Virus record (IMG/VR): IMGVR_UViG_3300008262_000126
Coordinates: 1 to 64,000 of that record
Origin: a virus
Strand: one strand, 5' to 3'
Length of the DNA: 64,000 nt
Part shown: in pieces, positions 14,215-21,790 of the stretch
Numbering within the stretch: the first letter of the stretch is position 1
Layout of the letters: each line of letters begins with the position of its first letter
Program-made: the position numbers and the translations under genes
Notes under the pieces: generated by a model
The model's database searches: none
The model's input: only the letters and a program-made list of their open reading frames with translations
Told to the model about the DNA's origin: nothing

Positions 14215-14607
14215 ATGAGATATGTTAGATGTATGTTTTGTGATGAAAGGCGGAAGAGTGGTGATTTTCTCTGTGCTGCTTGCCGTACTTTATACGGACC
14301 GTATGCGGCAGAAGAGTGGTTTTCAGAATTAGTTCAGATGGAAAAAAGACAGCGGAAGATTACAAAACTTGAGTCGACTAATTTTGAGGTTGATTATCTT
14401 CCAAAAGAACCTGAAAGATATTGGGGATCTTCTCGTCCAAGGGGTAGACCACGAACAACTGACGTTATTGAATCTTTTATAAAAAGTGTGTATTCGCCTG
14501 ATCACTCAGTAAGGTCTTTAACTAACCTATGTAATGCAACAGGTTTAATTGTTTCTCGTGAGAGTGTTCGCATGATTATCAACAAGCTAAAGTTGACAAA
14601 AAATTAA
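14215..14607 (+). CDS. Zinc-ribbon / AT-hook DNA-binding regulator candidate
   Basis: 130 residues from ATG 14215 with AGGTG upstream. Two Cys pairs near the N-terminus (VRCMFCDERR and FLCAACRTLY) form a zinc ribbon. The centre has an AT-hook-like GSSRPRGRPRTTD. The C-terminal 50 residues (SLTNLCNATGLIVSRESVRM) look like a helix-turn-helix. The gene opens the rightward late block next to the divergent promoter region, so a transcription-switch role is likely. No close named family is recognised, and target sites and sign of regulation are unknown. Confidence 0.6.
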   Translation: MRYVRCMFCDERRKSGDFLCAACRTLYGPYAAEEWFSELVQMEKRQRKITKLESTNFEVDYLPKEPERYWGSSRPRGRPRTTDVIESFIKSVYSPDHSVRSLTNLCNATGLIVSRESVRMIINKLKLTKN

Positions 14608-14640
14608 GGATACTATTAGAGGACACTTTTGGAGGGGTAT

Positions 14641-15405
14641 ATGCCAATTAACATTCCGTCTACGACGACGACAACTTTGGGGACAATCGAGATAATTGGA
14701 GACTCGTCAACAACCCATTATCAACAGTTTGTAATTACTAATTCAAGCGGTGTTGCACTGGGGACTGATTCTTTTCCGTTACCAGTCAGCATAAAAATGG
14801 ATGGTTCTTTCACACAAGCTTTTAATCAAGACACAACGCTTTTTCCAAACGGTGCAGCTTACTACAATGAACCCGTAGATAATAGCGGCCCTGAACTTCA
14901 AGATGGCGAGCTTTCTGTTTTACGATCAACTGCTAAAGGTGGTTTGAAGACTGCTGGTGACGGCAGAGTAAACGAGTTAATTTCTACTATCGCCGATGGC
15001 TACGACGACATTTATGTCGTTGAGGACACCTTCGATCCTTTGACAATGGATGTCATTGATCCGTATGGTGACTTCTTTGATACGTCTCGCAATAATATTA
15101 GATACATGTATGTTCCAATGATACGTTCTGGTTGGAGAAAACTTTCGTTTTCTTTCAAATCGTCTGTAGCCGGATCAATTTCTGTTTATGCCGACTTTGG
15201 TTCTAAAACAGCGGACTTGCAGATTACGAGTGCTCCTGTTTTTCCAGGAGCTCGTTATGGATTTGTTCCAGAACCCATAACAGCTACCGGTATCATTACA
15301 AGCATCCCGATGCTGGCTAGCGCTGTAAACGCGTTTATTATCTGCTTTACGCCGTCTGGCACAGCAGCTGGAAATTTTGAGGTTCACTTAGTTAGAGGTG
15401 CTTAA
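14641..15405 (+). CDS. Probable structural (head-associated) protein, 254 residues
   Basis: Start at ATG 14641 with GGAGGGG upstream; an ATG 12 bases earlier overlaps that site. The protein is beta-rich, with Thr/Ser-rich opening (MPINIPSTTTTTLGTIEIIG) and no catalytic motif. The style (long Ser/Thr/Gly/Asn-rich strands) is that of phage decoration or spike proteins. It directly precedes the protease-scaffold gene with no gap. Which virion part it forms cannot be told from sequence. Confidence 0.55.
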   Translation: MPINIPSTTTTTLGTIEIIGDSSTTHYQQFVITNSSGVALGTDSFPLPVSIKMDGSFTQAFNQDTTLFPNGAAYYNEPVDNSGPELQDGELSVLRSTAKGGLKTAGDGRVNELISTIADGYDDIYVVEDTFDPLTMDVIDPYGDFFDTSRNNIRYMYVPMIRSGWRKLSFSFKSSVAGSISVYADFGSKTADLQITSAPVFPGARYGFVPEPITATGIITSIPMLASAVNAFIICFTPSGTAAGNFEVHLVRGA

Positions 15406-16980
15406 ATGAACGAAGAAGCTGAGTACCTATCTCCTAGGCAGGAAGATCTTGTCGAGGAGCTAGTCAAAATAGCAGATGAGTACGGCAAGTTTGGTTGGGG
15501 AGTTGATAGCGAAGGCTCTCACTACACCCCTGCTGAAAAGAACCCGTTTAAAGCGGAGGGATTAGTCTGCGCTAACTGCGCTTTCTACGCTAAAGATAGC
15601 GCAAGCTGTTCGATTGTTACTGGTCAGATTGAGCCCGAAGCCATATGTAAATTTTGGATTATCGAGAACACTGACCTAAATATTCCAGACTTTGTCGAAG
15701 ATCCCATGACTGAAACTACGGAAGAGGAGGAGGACAGCAATGAAACCTACTCTGCCGCTAAATACGCTAACATTAATTTCTCTCCCCCTGCCGGTGTACG
15801 GTCCGCTGCAAAGCGAGGCTTGGCACTGCACAAAGAAGGACTTAGTGGAGATGGTTTAGAACCCGCTACTGTAGCCTGGGCAAGAAAATATGTTTCAGGC
15901 CAGTCAGTTAGTCCCGAACGGGCTCGAATGGGTAACCGTTTTTACGGAAGAAACGCACGATTTGCGAATGCTCCTAAAGATTCGCCAGCTTGGGTTTCTT
16001 GGTTACTTTGGGGAGGGGCGGCAGGAAGAGGTTGGTTTGCACGCCTAGTAAGACAAATGAATAACGCTGACAAGAAAAGTTCGGCATCTGTGAAAGGTGG
16101 TTTGCGACTGGCACAAACGTCAGATATTAACCACCCGTTCATAAAAGAAATTGAGGTTGTTCTCACAGACTTTGAGCCTAACGCTAACGGCGAAGGTATC
16201 TCAAGATCAGAGATCGACAACGTAATTCGCACTTCCCGGCTAACACCGATTAAAATATCGGTGTCTGAGAGCGGTTACGGTGGCCACACTGGAGCACATC
16301 CTGTGGGAGCCATAACCGAGGCGTTCGTAGACACGTACGAAGGACGCGATGTAATTATGGGGCGCGCTTTCATTTGGAAAGACCAATACCCCGCAGTTTA
16401 TGATCTGCTAAAAACACGCGCCGACGAAAACGAGTTTATCGGAACTTCTTGGGAAGTGTACTACACCTCTGCTGAAGAGGTAAACGGCATTAACTGGCTT
16501 AAAGACGTAGTCTTTGCCGGCACCTGCATTGTAGATAATCCCGCCTATGGAAATAGAACTCCGCTACTTTCAGTAGCAGAAGAGAAGGAAAAAATGGAAG
16601 AACTGAAAAAACAAATTGAAGAACTTACGGCCGCTCTGGCCGAGAAGGAGAAGGAAGCCAATGACTTACGGACCAAAGTCCAAGCCTTCGAAGAAGCCGA
16701 ACAGCATGCCAAAGCCGAAGCCAGGAAAAATGAAGTAATCGCTGAACTTTCTTCTGTCTTCGGTCAAAGCGAGATCGAGCAAAAGCTCGAATTCTATCTG
16801 TCGCTTTCTGACGATGTCTTGAAGAAGATTATTGGGGATCTGCAAAAAGCTGCTCCTACAAGCAAGTCAACTTCAAGCACCAAAGAGCCTATTTCAATTC
16901 CAGAACCCCAAAGCTCGACGACTGACGCAGTCAGCCCTAAAGCTTTGGCAGACTTCTTGAAAAAGAATCCTAAGGTCTAA
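15406..16980 (+). CDS. Fused capsid maturation protease and scaffold
   Basis: 524 residues in several parts. Residues about 48-85 hold four Cys (VCANCAFYAKDSASCSIVTG then AICKFW) resembling a high-potential iron-sulphur-like module seen in some phage head proteins. About 120-205 is a domain known from many phages (FSPPAGVRSAAKRGLALHK ... WLLWGGAAGRGWF). About 215-395 is the protease-like domain, with ISVSESGYGGHTGAHPVGAI and FAGTCIVDNPAYG as in prohead proteases of the XkdF/S78 kind. About 397-470 is a charged coiled coil and the end is Ser/Pro-rich, as in a scaffold delta-domain. It should guide capsid assembly and cut itself and other proteins. It precedes the decoration and capsid genes. 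Confidence 0.75.
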   Translation: MNEEAEYLSPRQEDLVEELVKIADEYGKFGWGVDSEGSHYTPAEKNPFKAEGLVCANCAFYAKDSASCSIVTGQIEPEAICKFWIIENTDLNIPDFVEDPMTETTEEEEDSNETYSAAKYANINFSPPAGVRSAAKRGLALHKEGLSGDGLEPATVAWARKYVSGQSVSPERARMGNRFYGRNARFANAPKDSPAWVSWLLWGGAAGRGWFARLVRQMNNADKKSSASVKGGLRLAQTSDINHPFIKEIEVVLTDFEPNANGEGISRSEIDNVIRTSRLTPIKISVSESGYGGHTGAHPVGAITEAFVDTYEGRDVIMGRAFIWKDQYPAVYDLLKTRADENEFIGTSWEVYYTSAEEVNGINWLKDVVFAGTCIVDNPAYGNRTPLLSVAEEKEKMEELKKQIEELTAALAEKEKEANDLRTKVQAFEEAEQHAKAEARKNEVIAELSSVFGQSEIEQKLEFYLSLSDDVLKKIIGDLQKAAPTSKSTSSTKEPISIPEPQSSTTDAVSPKALADFLKKNPKV

Positions 16981-17056
16981 CTTTAGTTCTTTTTCACAAG
17001 ACGAATATACCGAAGGACTACGGAATTAGTCTAAATTTTAAATGAGGTAACTAAAA

Positions 17057-17587
17057 ATGGCAGTTATTGTAACCACGCAATTCAGCCGGCAGGGTGTCGC
17101 AGCTTCAACGATTGTTGAAGGTCGCGCCGTTGTTGTTGGCGCTTCGGGTGTGCGTGAAGATTTGCCCAATGTGACGTATGCGAGTGCTAACACTCTGCAT
17201 GGCGTTTTCATTGCGTTCTTCCCACCTGACAACTTTCCTTCCCCAACGTACGAGGATTGGTATACTGTTCCAGGAACCAAGACCTACAACTTGAATGATG
17301 GCGGTCTCTACGGCGATCCCATCTTTGATAAGAAGCAATACTTGGTCAAGCGCTCCATGTGGAAAGAACCAGTAATGGTTAGCGGTGAACTCGTTGCTTT
17401 GCATCAAGGCAAAATTGGCATTACGACTGGCTGTTTCGTCGACTCAGCTAACATTAAAGTTCCTGGCGCTCGCGTTGCCGTCGGCGCGTCTGGTCTGCTT
17501 ACTTATACCACCACTGATAGTCACACCATTGCGACCGTCGAGCGTTATCAGCCCGACACCGAAATGTTGTACATTATCATGCATTAA
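17057..17587 (+). CDS. Head decoration / capsid-stabilising protein candidate
   Basis: 176 residues beginning MAVIVTTQFSRQGVAASTIV. It is beta-rich and Gly/Val/Thr-rich with no Cys-rich or catalytic motif apart from one GCFVDSA. It lies between the protease-scaffold and the major capsid gene, the usual place for the head decoration protein (as gpD in lambda-like or gp88 in the Thermus phage P23-45 arrangement). Codon use is rich in CGT, GGC and TTG, like the capsid gene after it, in keeping with high expression. The family is assigned by position only. Confidence 0.6.
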   Translation: MAVIVTTQFSRQGVAASTIVEGRAVVVGASGVREDLPNVTYASANTLHGVFIAFFPPDNFPSPTYEDWYTVPGTKTYNLNDGGLYGDPIFDKKQYLVKRSMWKEPVMVSGELVALHQGKIGITTGCFVDSANIKVPGARVAVGASGLLTYTTTDSHTIATVERYQPDTEMLYIIMH

Positions 17588-17600
17588 TTAGGAGTAAAAA

Positions 17601-18551
17601 ATGAACGAGACAGAAAAGTTTCAAAAAGCCTTAGCTGAGACGGCAAAAACAGCAGGCAAAGACCTGGCAGGTAAGTCTGCTTTTGCGGAATTGTTGGTTC
17701 AGATGGTAGAGCCCAATCACTTGACGCTCGACCTCTTTAATACGTTTATGCCCACTCGTCAGGCAAACATTGGCGATCCGATTATCCGACGTCTTCGTCG
17801 TGGTAAGTACTCGGTTCAGTCGATGGTTCCCGGCACCAATCACTTGGTCAGTCAGCCAACCACTGTCCAGGACTATCACTCATATGTGTTCGATCGTTTG
17901 ATCGGCGGTGTGCGTGAGAGCCTCTGGAACGTTCAGCAGGGCAACATGATCACGGTTGAGATGATGCGTCAGCAGCTTGCGTTTGACCTTACCGACAACT
18001 TGGTGAACCGTGTGTTCAACTTGCTGTCGTCGGTCTGGACCACTGCAAACACCCCATCACACTACGTGGAAACCGCAGCTTTGACCTACACGGCTTTGGA
18101 TACGTTGATGGAAAACGTCATGTACACCGCAGGTGGTGTCAAGGCTATTATCGGTACACGTAAAGCATTGCTGCCTATTTACAAGTTTGCCAGCTTCCGC
18201 GAATACATCTACAGCGGTACCTCGAACGCGATTGCGTACCCTGTTAACGAGAAGTTGCTTGAGTACCTCAACACGAATCGTGTTTCGTACTACATGGGCG
18301 TGCCGTTGATTGAACTTCCACAGGTGTTCAAGAACGACCTTCCAAACCCACGTGCAGCGCTCATTCCGGAAGACAAGATTATTCTCGTTGGCAACAACGC
18401 AGGGGAAGTCTTGTTGTACGGCGGTACTGAGTATCAAGAAAGTGTCGATATGACCATTCAGCCAGCAGACTACACGCTTCACGCGTGGATGAGCTACGGT
18501 TTGGTTGTCGACATGCCACAAAACATCGGTGTAATCAAGATTACTTCTTAA
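17601..18551 (+). CDS. Major capsid protein
   Basis: 316 residues with AGGAG upstream of the ATG. The order protease/scaffold, decoration, capsid is standard. The sequence has the HK97-fold-like elements: an N-terminal helix (KFQKALAETAKTAGKDLAGK), an E-loop region (RRGKYSVQSMVPGTNHLVSQ), a spine-like helix region (RQQLAFDLTDNLVNRVFNLL) and a C-terminal A-domain with GVPLIELPQVFKND and DKIILVGNNAGEVLLYGG. The last is typical of family members that report a surface loop before the final strand. Codons are biased to CGT, AAC, TTG and GGT, as in a strongly expressed gene. Confidence 0.8.
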   Translation: MNETEKFQKALAETAKTAGKDLAGKSAFAELLVQMVEPNHLTLDLFNTFMPTRQANIGDPIIRRLRRGKYSVQSMVPGTNHLVSQPTTVQDYHSYVFDRLIGGVRESLWNVQQGNMITVEMMRQQLAFDLTDNLVNRVFNLLSSVWTTANTPSHYVETAALTYTALDTLMENVMYTAGGVKAIIGTRKALLPIYKFASFREYIYSGTSNAIAYPVNEKLLEYLNTNRVSYYMGVPLIELPQVFKNDLPNPRAALIPEDKIILVGNNAGEVLLYGGTEYQESVDMTIQPADYTLHAWMSYGLVVDMPQNIGVIKITS

Positions 18552-18562
18552 AGGAATTAACT

Positions 18563-19075
18563 ATGGCAATGAACAACATTTACCCAACAGTCTCAGAAGA
18601 AGCGTATAAAAAATACGCAAAGGTGCCAATCAACATGCTTGCTGGTCTTCGTGTTGATCCCACCGATACAAAAGTCAATGTTGGGTGGTTACTGAGTACC
18701 GACGAAGAGAATTTCGATTTATCGTCAAACAGTAGAAAAGCTTTTGTGTACGAGGACGAGGTAATCGAAATCTATTCAGAAATGGAAGACAAGATGTTTC
18801 GTCGTTTAAACAAAGGTCTTTTTGCAAAAGGGCTGTTGAAGGATTACCATGAGTCGCAGCTCCCCATCGACACGAGGAATTTTCTATCTGACGCGGAAGT
18901 TGCAGAAATTGTAGACTTGCGCTCGTTGGTTGAATTTACATCGCGCTTGGAAAAGTTTGACTCTCTTTCCACTTTGGAGCGAATCAAAGAATACGCCGTC
19001 TCCGAAAATAAATCGGTAAAAAAGGTTCAAGCTATTGAAGCTCGGATCAAGGCGGTACAGGATGTCGTTGATTAG
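18563..19075 (+). CDS. Head-tail connector candidate, 170 residues
   Basis: Start at ATG 18563 with AAGGAATT upstream (MAMNNIYPTVSEEAYKKYAK). The longer open frame lies inside the capsid gene. It is helical in the second half (LRSLVEFTSRLEKFDSLSTL) and mixed at the start. It directly follows the capsid gene and overlaps the next gene by 14 bases, the place of head-completion or adaptor proteins. No family motif was recognised. Confidence 0.55.
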   Translation: MAMNNIYPTVSEEAYKKYAKVPINMLAGLRVDPTDTKVNVGWLLSTDEENFDLSSNSRKAFVYEDEVIEIYSEMEDKMFRRLNKGLFAKGLLKDYHESQLPIDTRNFLSDAEVAEIVDLRSLVEFTSRLEKFDSLSTLERIKEYAVSENKSVKKVQAIEARIKAVQDVVD

Positions 19076-19433
19076 TGAAGCTCTTTATATACGGGAGCAG
19101 TCTGAGCAATTTCTTGTTGACAGCTGCGTTATCAAAGTATGGGGCGGGTTCACAACTGTTGACGGCGAGTACGCGGAGTCTTTTGCAGACTCCGCCCCTA
19201 CTCCTTGTCGAGTGATCAACAGATCAGGAAAAACAGGAATTTCTGCCAACGCTAAAGATAACATCCAGCTATTAACTAGTTTATCAAGCTATCGACTGCA
19301 ACTCCCGTACGCAACTACGATTACTACAAAAGATAAAATTTTGTATAATTCCATTCTGCATGACGTAGTATATGTACCACTCAAGCACTCATTGATGGGT
19401 GCTTTTGTCGTCTACATGGAAAAGCAGCAATGA
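19062..19433 (+). CDS. Neck / head-closure candidate, 123 residues
   Basis: Start at ATG 19062 (MSLISEALYIREQSEQFLVD), overlapping the stop of the previous gene. The pattern of a short helical N-terminus followed by beta-strands (PCRVINRSGKTGISANAKDN, then YRLQLPYATTITTKDKILYN) resembles head-closure or stopper proteins of siphoviruses, which bind the portal end. It overlaps the next gene by 4 bases. Assigned by position and general shape. Confidence 0.5.
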   Translation: MSLISEALYIREQSEQFLVDSCVIKVWGGFTTVDGEYAESFADSAPTPCRVINRSGKTGISANAKDNIQLLTSLSSYRLQLPYATTITTKDKILYNSILHDVVYVPLKHSLMGAFVVYMEKQQ

Positions 19434-20026
19434 CTGACCTTATTCAAACGATTAAGCAGTTTATTGTTACGTTGGATACTGTTAACGGTCAACTTGGCCA
19501 GGTCATACGCGGTCTTGTTCAACAAAACGTCGAAGATTATCTCGACACCCTCGCGGACATAAGTCCGGAAGAAGAGACACGCATGTATGGCAGGACACTT
19601 CTGCAATCAGATCTAACCACTAATAAAAATTTTAGAGACCGCTTGAATAGCTATAAAGATGTTAATAAAGAAATAAAACAAATTACGGGAGATCCGGTTT
19701 TAACTTTGGACACTCTCGAAAATCCTTTGAAAGCTGCATTGATTGACGATTCTATTTTGCAGTTGTACAAACTCGCAAACGAGATTGTGCTTTTTATCAA
19801 AGACGGAAAGATTGATGGACCGCGTCTCGACATTCTTGTTGAACGGGCTGTAAACGTGTCTACTAAAGACGCTACGCTGCCCGAGATTAAAGACATGCTC
19901 GAGGAGTTAGTTGATCGAGTACAAACAATTTATTACGACAACTTCCAAAAGGAATTAGATCCAGAAGTTGACAAATATATATCGACATTAATAGATGGTG
20001 TTCTTTCTGGCAAAGGTGCAGCATGA
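19430..20026 (+). CDS. Hypothetical helical structural protein, 198 residues
   Basis: Begins MTDLIQTIKQFIVTLDTVNG. Almost entirely helical by composition and acidic, with no membrane segment or Cys. It lies between the neck candidate and the tail-terminator candidate with 4-base overlaps at both sides, so it is probably a minor neck or tail-completion protein. I do not recognise a family and cannot assign a role beyond context. Confidence 0.55.
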   Translation: MTDLIQTIKQFIVTLDTVNGQLGQVIRGLVQQNVEDYLDTLADISPEEETRMYGRTLLQSDLTTNKNFRDRLNSYKDVNKEIKQITGDPVLTLDTLENPLKAALIDDSILQLYKLANEIVLFIKDGKIDGPRLDILVERAVNVSTKDATLPEIKDMLEELVDRVQTIYYDNFQKELDPEVDKYISTLIDGVLSGKGAA

Positions 20027-20451
20027 TTATAAACGCGTTATACCCAAACATTTGGCGCATCGTCTCCAGGGCCTTAGTGCAGATATCTGGACAGTATGGT
20101 GGTCGCGTATTTTTTAATGCTGCCCCACCAGAAGCTCCCTATCCATATCTTATCTACCAAAGTGACAGCAGCCTCGGATACAGTTATGGCATGTTAAACA
20201 TGTCGGCGTGGAAAGGAATCATTACGATGAGGTCTATTTCCAGTACGCTCGCAGGAGCATCAGACTCCCTTGCCGAACTTTCTAACGGGTTTCCTGGTCC
20301 TTTTGTAGTATCTGGTATTGCTAACATAGCGGTGCCTTACGATGTTCAATTCTACCCGTACAAAGTTTACTCGTTTCCAGTAGAACGCCTTAACAGCACC
20401 GCTATATACACAGCGGCTATCGGAGTCGAGGCCTTTATTACGCCGAAGTAA
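20023..20451 (+). CDS. Tail terminator / tail completion protein candidate
   Basis: 142 residues beginning MIINALYPNIWRIVSRALVQ. An N-terminal helix is followed by APYPYLIYQSDSSLGYSYGM, the proline-tyrosine motif typical of tail terminators (such as the lambda gpU/HK97 gp10 group), and a C-terminal beta part. It sits immediately before the tail tube gene, the usual order. It would cap the tail tube and join it to the neck. Confidence 0.65.
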   Translation: MIINALYPNIWRIVSRALVQISGQYGGRVFFNAAPPEAPYPYLIYQSDSSLGYSYGMLNMSAWKGIITMRSISSTLAGASDSLAELSNGFPGPFVVSGIANIAVPYDVQFYPYKVYSFPVERLNSTAIYTAAIGVEAFITPK

Positions 20452-20452
20452 T

Positions 20453-20581
20453 TTGGCTGAAGTCGAAGGTAGTACAACAAGATCTAAAACTAAAAGTTGC
20501 GGTGACTGTCGAAAGATAGCCTTTTCCGCACTTCTCCCCGGTTTCTATGCCGGCTTTATTATTACAAACCCAATCTTATGA
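20453..20581 (+). CDS. Possible 42-residue gene with TTG start
   Basis: A short open frame starts at TTG 20453, one base after the stop of the tail terminator candidate, and ends at TGA 20579-20581, overlapping the ribosome site of the tail tube gene. It would encode AEVEGSTTRSKTKSCGDC near the start, then KIAFSALLPGFYAGFIITNP, that is a CGDC pair followed by a hydrophobic stretch. There is no clear ribosome site, and a small hairpin with a GAAA loop (CTGTC-GAAA-GATAG) lies in it. It could therefore instead be an untranslated leader. Confidence 0.25.
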   Translation: MAEVEGSTTRSKTKSCGDCRKIAFSALLPGFYAGFIITNPIL

Positions 20582-20595
20582 GGAGAGTTACTTAA

Positions 20596-21027
20596 ATGGC
20601 TATTGTTAAAGGTATTGAAGGTTATTTGAAGATTCGCAACGCAGCCGACACCGGCTACGACAATGTCAAGTTTGTCTCGCAGTGGCAGGCTAGCTTGCAG
20701 ACCCAGCAGGTTGATGCAGGTCCGTTCTTGAACGACAACGGTAAGATGTACACGTTCACCACCACGAAGCGTGTGAACGGTTCTTTCCAAATCACTTTGC
20801 CAACTGCTCAGCAGGACACGCACACTCGCTTGATCAACATCTCAAACTCCGGTGAGTACATCGGTGTTTCGTTGGTCTCGAAGGGTGGCTACACCATGAC
20901 CATCCCATCGGCAATCATCACTGGTTACCAGTTGACCAACGCTGCAAACGATCAGGTTACTGTCTCGTTTGACTTCATGGACAACGGTGGTTTCTCAGTG
21001 GCTCCTGCAGCCAACGGCGACTACTAA
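20596..21027 (+). CDS. Major tail tube protein
   Basis: 143 residues with AGGAGAG upstream. It is beta-rich with strands such as GYLKIRNAADTGYDNVKFVS, FTTTKRVNGSFQITLPTAQQ and DQVTVSFDFMDNGGFSV, the pattern of the siphovirus tube fold in which rings stack around the tape measure. The codon choice (AAC, ACC, GGT, TTG) is that of a highly expressed gene like the capsid. It is followed by a strong terminator and then by the chaperone-like genes and tape measure, the canonical order. Confidence 0.82.
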   Translation: MAIVKGIEGYLKIRNAADTGYDNVKFVSQWQASLQTQQVDAGPFLNDNGKMYTFTTTKRVNGSFQITLPTAQQDTHTRLINISNSGEYIGVSLVSKGGYTMTIPSAIITGYQLTNAANDQVTVSFDFMDNGGFSVAPAANGDY

Positions 21028-21053
21028 ACTGCCCAGTGTTAAGCAGTAAATGC

Positions 21054-21095
21054 ACCCCCTCTGATAGATTACTATTAGAGGGGGTCACTTTTTTT
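21054..21095 (+). terminator. Rho-independent terminator after the tail tube gene
   Basis: ACCCCCTCT (21054-21062) pairs with AGAGGGGGT (21077-21085), with inner ATAG/CTAT pairing. CACTTTTTTTT follows. It would limit transcription into the chaperone and tape measure genes relative to the abundant capsid and tube genes. Confidence 0.85.
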
Positions 21096-21116
21096 TAAAT
21101 TTAAGGAGAGAACAGT

Positions 21117-21518
21117 ATGTTAGATTACGCATTTGGGGCCGGAGAATATTACGACAACGTGGATGATTTGCTTCAAGACGATTCAATGTTAGAGGTAGAT
21201 TTGACGATTAAGGGATTAAAAAAACGATTACGTATCCGCGCTCTGAGCTTTGCGCAGATGGAGAAAATTAACCAACTTTCGCAGAAGAACGGAGAAATGG
21301 ACAACACCGAGTTTACGGTAAATACTATTGTAGAGGGATTGATTCGTCCAAAAATGAATTCAGCACAGGCAAAGAAACTGCTTGATGCCAACGGGGAGGT
21401 AGTACGTGAACTCGCGGAAAATATTTGGACTCTTGGAAAAATATCAAAAGACGCTTTCGAGAAGTACCTCGAGACACTTGAAAAGGACGCCTCTATATCG
21501 GAGCCCGTCGAAGAATAA
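21117..21518 (+). CDS. Tail assembly chaperone-like protein (G-like)
   Basis: 133 residues with AAGGAGAG upstream, beginning MLDYAFGAGEYYDNVDDLLQ. It is acidic and helical (LSFAQMEKINQLSQKNGEMD). Its position between tube and tape measure is that of the chaperone gene (gpG in lambda), whose product coats the tape measure before tube polymerisation. The second gene of the pair overlaps it in the +1 (equally -2) frame. Confidence 0.7.
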   Translation: MLDYAFGAGEYYDNVDDLLQDDSMLEVDLTIKGLKKRLRIRALSFAQMEKINQLSQKNGEMDNTEFTVNTIVEGLIRPKMNSAQAKKLLDANGEVVRELAENIWTLGKISKDAFEKYLETLEKDASISEPVEE

Positions 21519-21780
21519 CGCAGTCGGTATTCTAATGAAAACCGCCATATCCACAAAGGATGAACTTGCGATGTGGATAGATCATTTTTTAAATTCAACG
21601 CAGTATACGGCACTAAATGCGAAGAAGCTATCTAAGCTTAGTTACGCAGATATGGCCGCAATCATTGCAATAAAACAAAAATCTTTAGAAGCTAGCGTCC
21701 GCCGCAAACTTCAAAAACAAAAGAAACTGGAAGAAAAAGAGTTAGTTGAGGAGGCGGAGACGTTCAAATTATTTATGTAG
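21406..21780 (+). CDS. Second tail assembly chaperone-like reading frame (T-like)
   Basis: The frame is open from 21,403 to 21,780 and lies one base ahead of the G-like gene. Two readings are possible. It may be made by a programmed frameshift within 21,403-21,518, or start independently at GTG 21406, which has GGGGAGG six bases upstream. The first 43 residues read in the overlap are Ser/Arg-rich and unlike the rest. From ATG 21535 on the protein is clearly real (MKTAISTKDELAMWIDHFLN ... KLQKQKKLEEKELVEEAETF). As the T part of a G/GT pair it would bind the tape measure or tube protein. Confidence 0.6.
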   Translation: MNSRKIFGLLEKYQKTLSRSTSRHLKRTPLYRSPSKNNAVGILMKTAISTKDELAMWIDHFLNSTQYTALNAKKLSKLSYADMAAIIAIKQKSLEASVRRKLQKQKKLEEKELVEEAETFKLFM

Positions 21781-21790
21781 GTGGTGCTGA

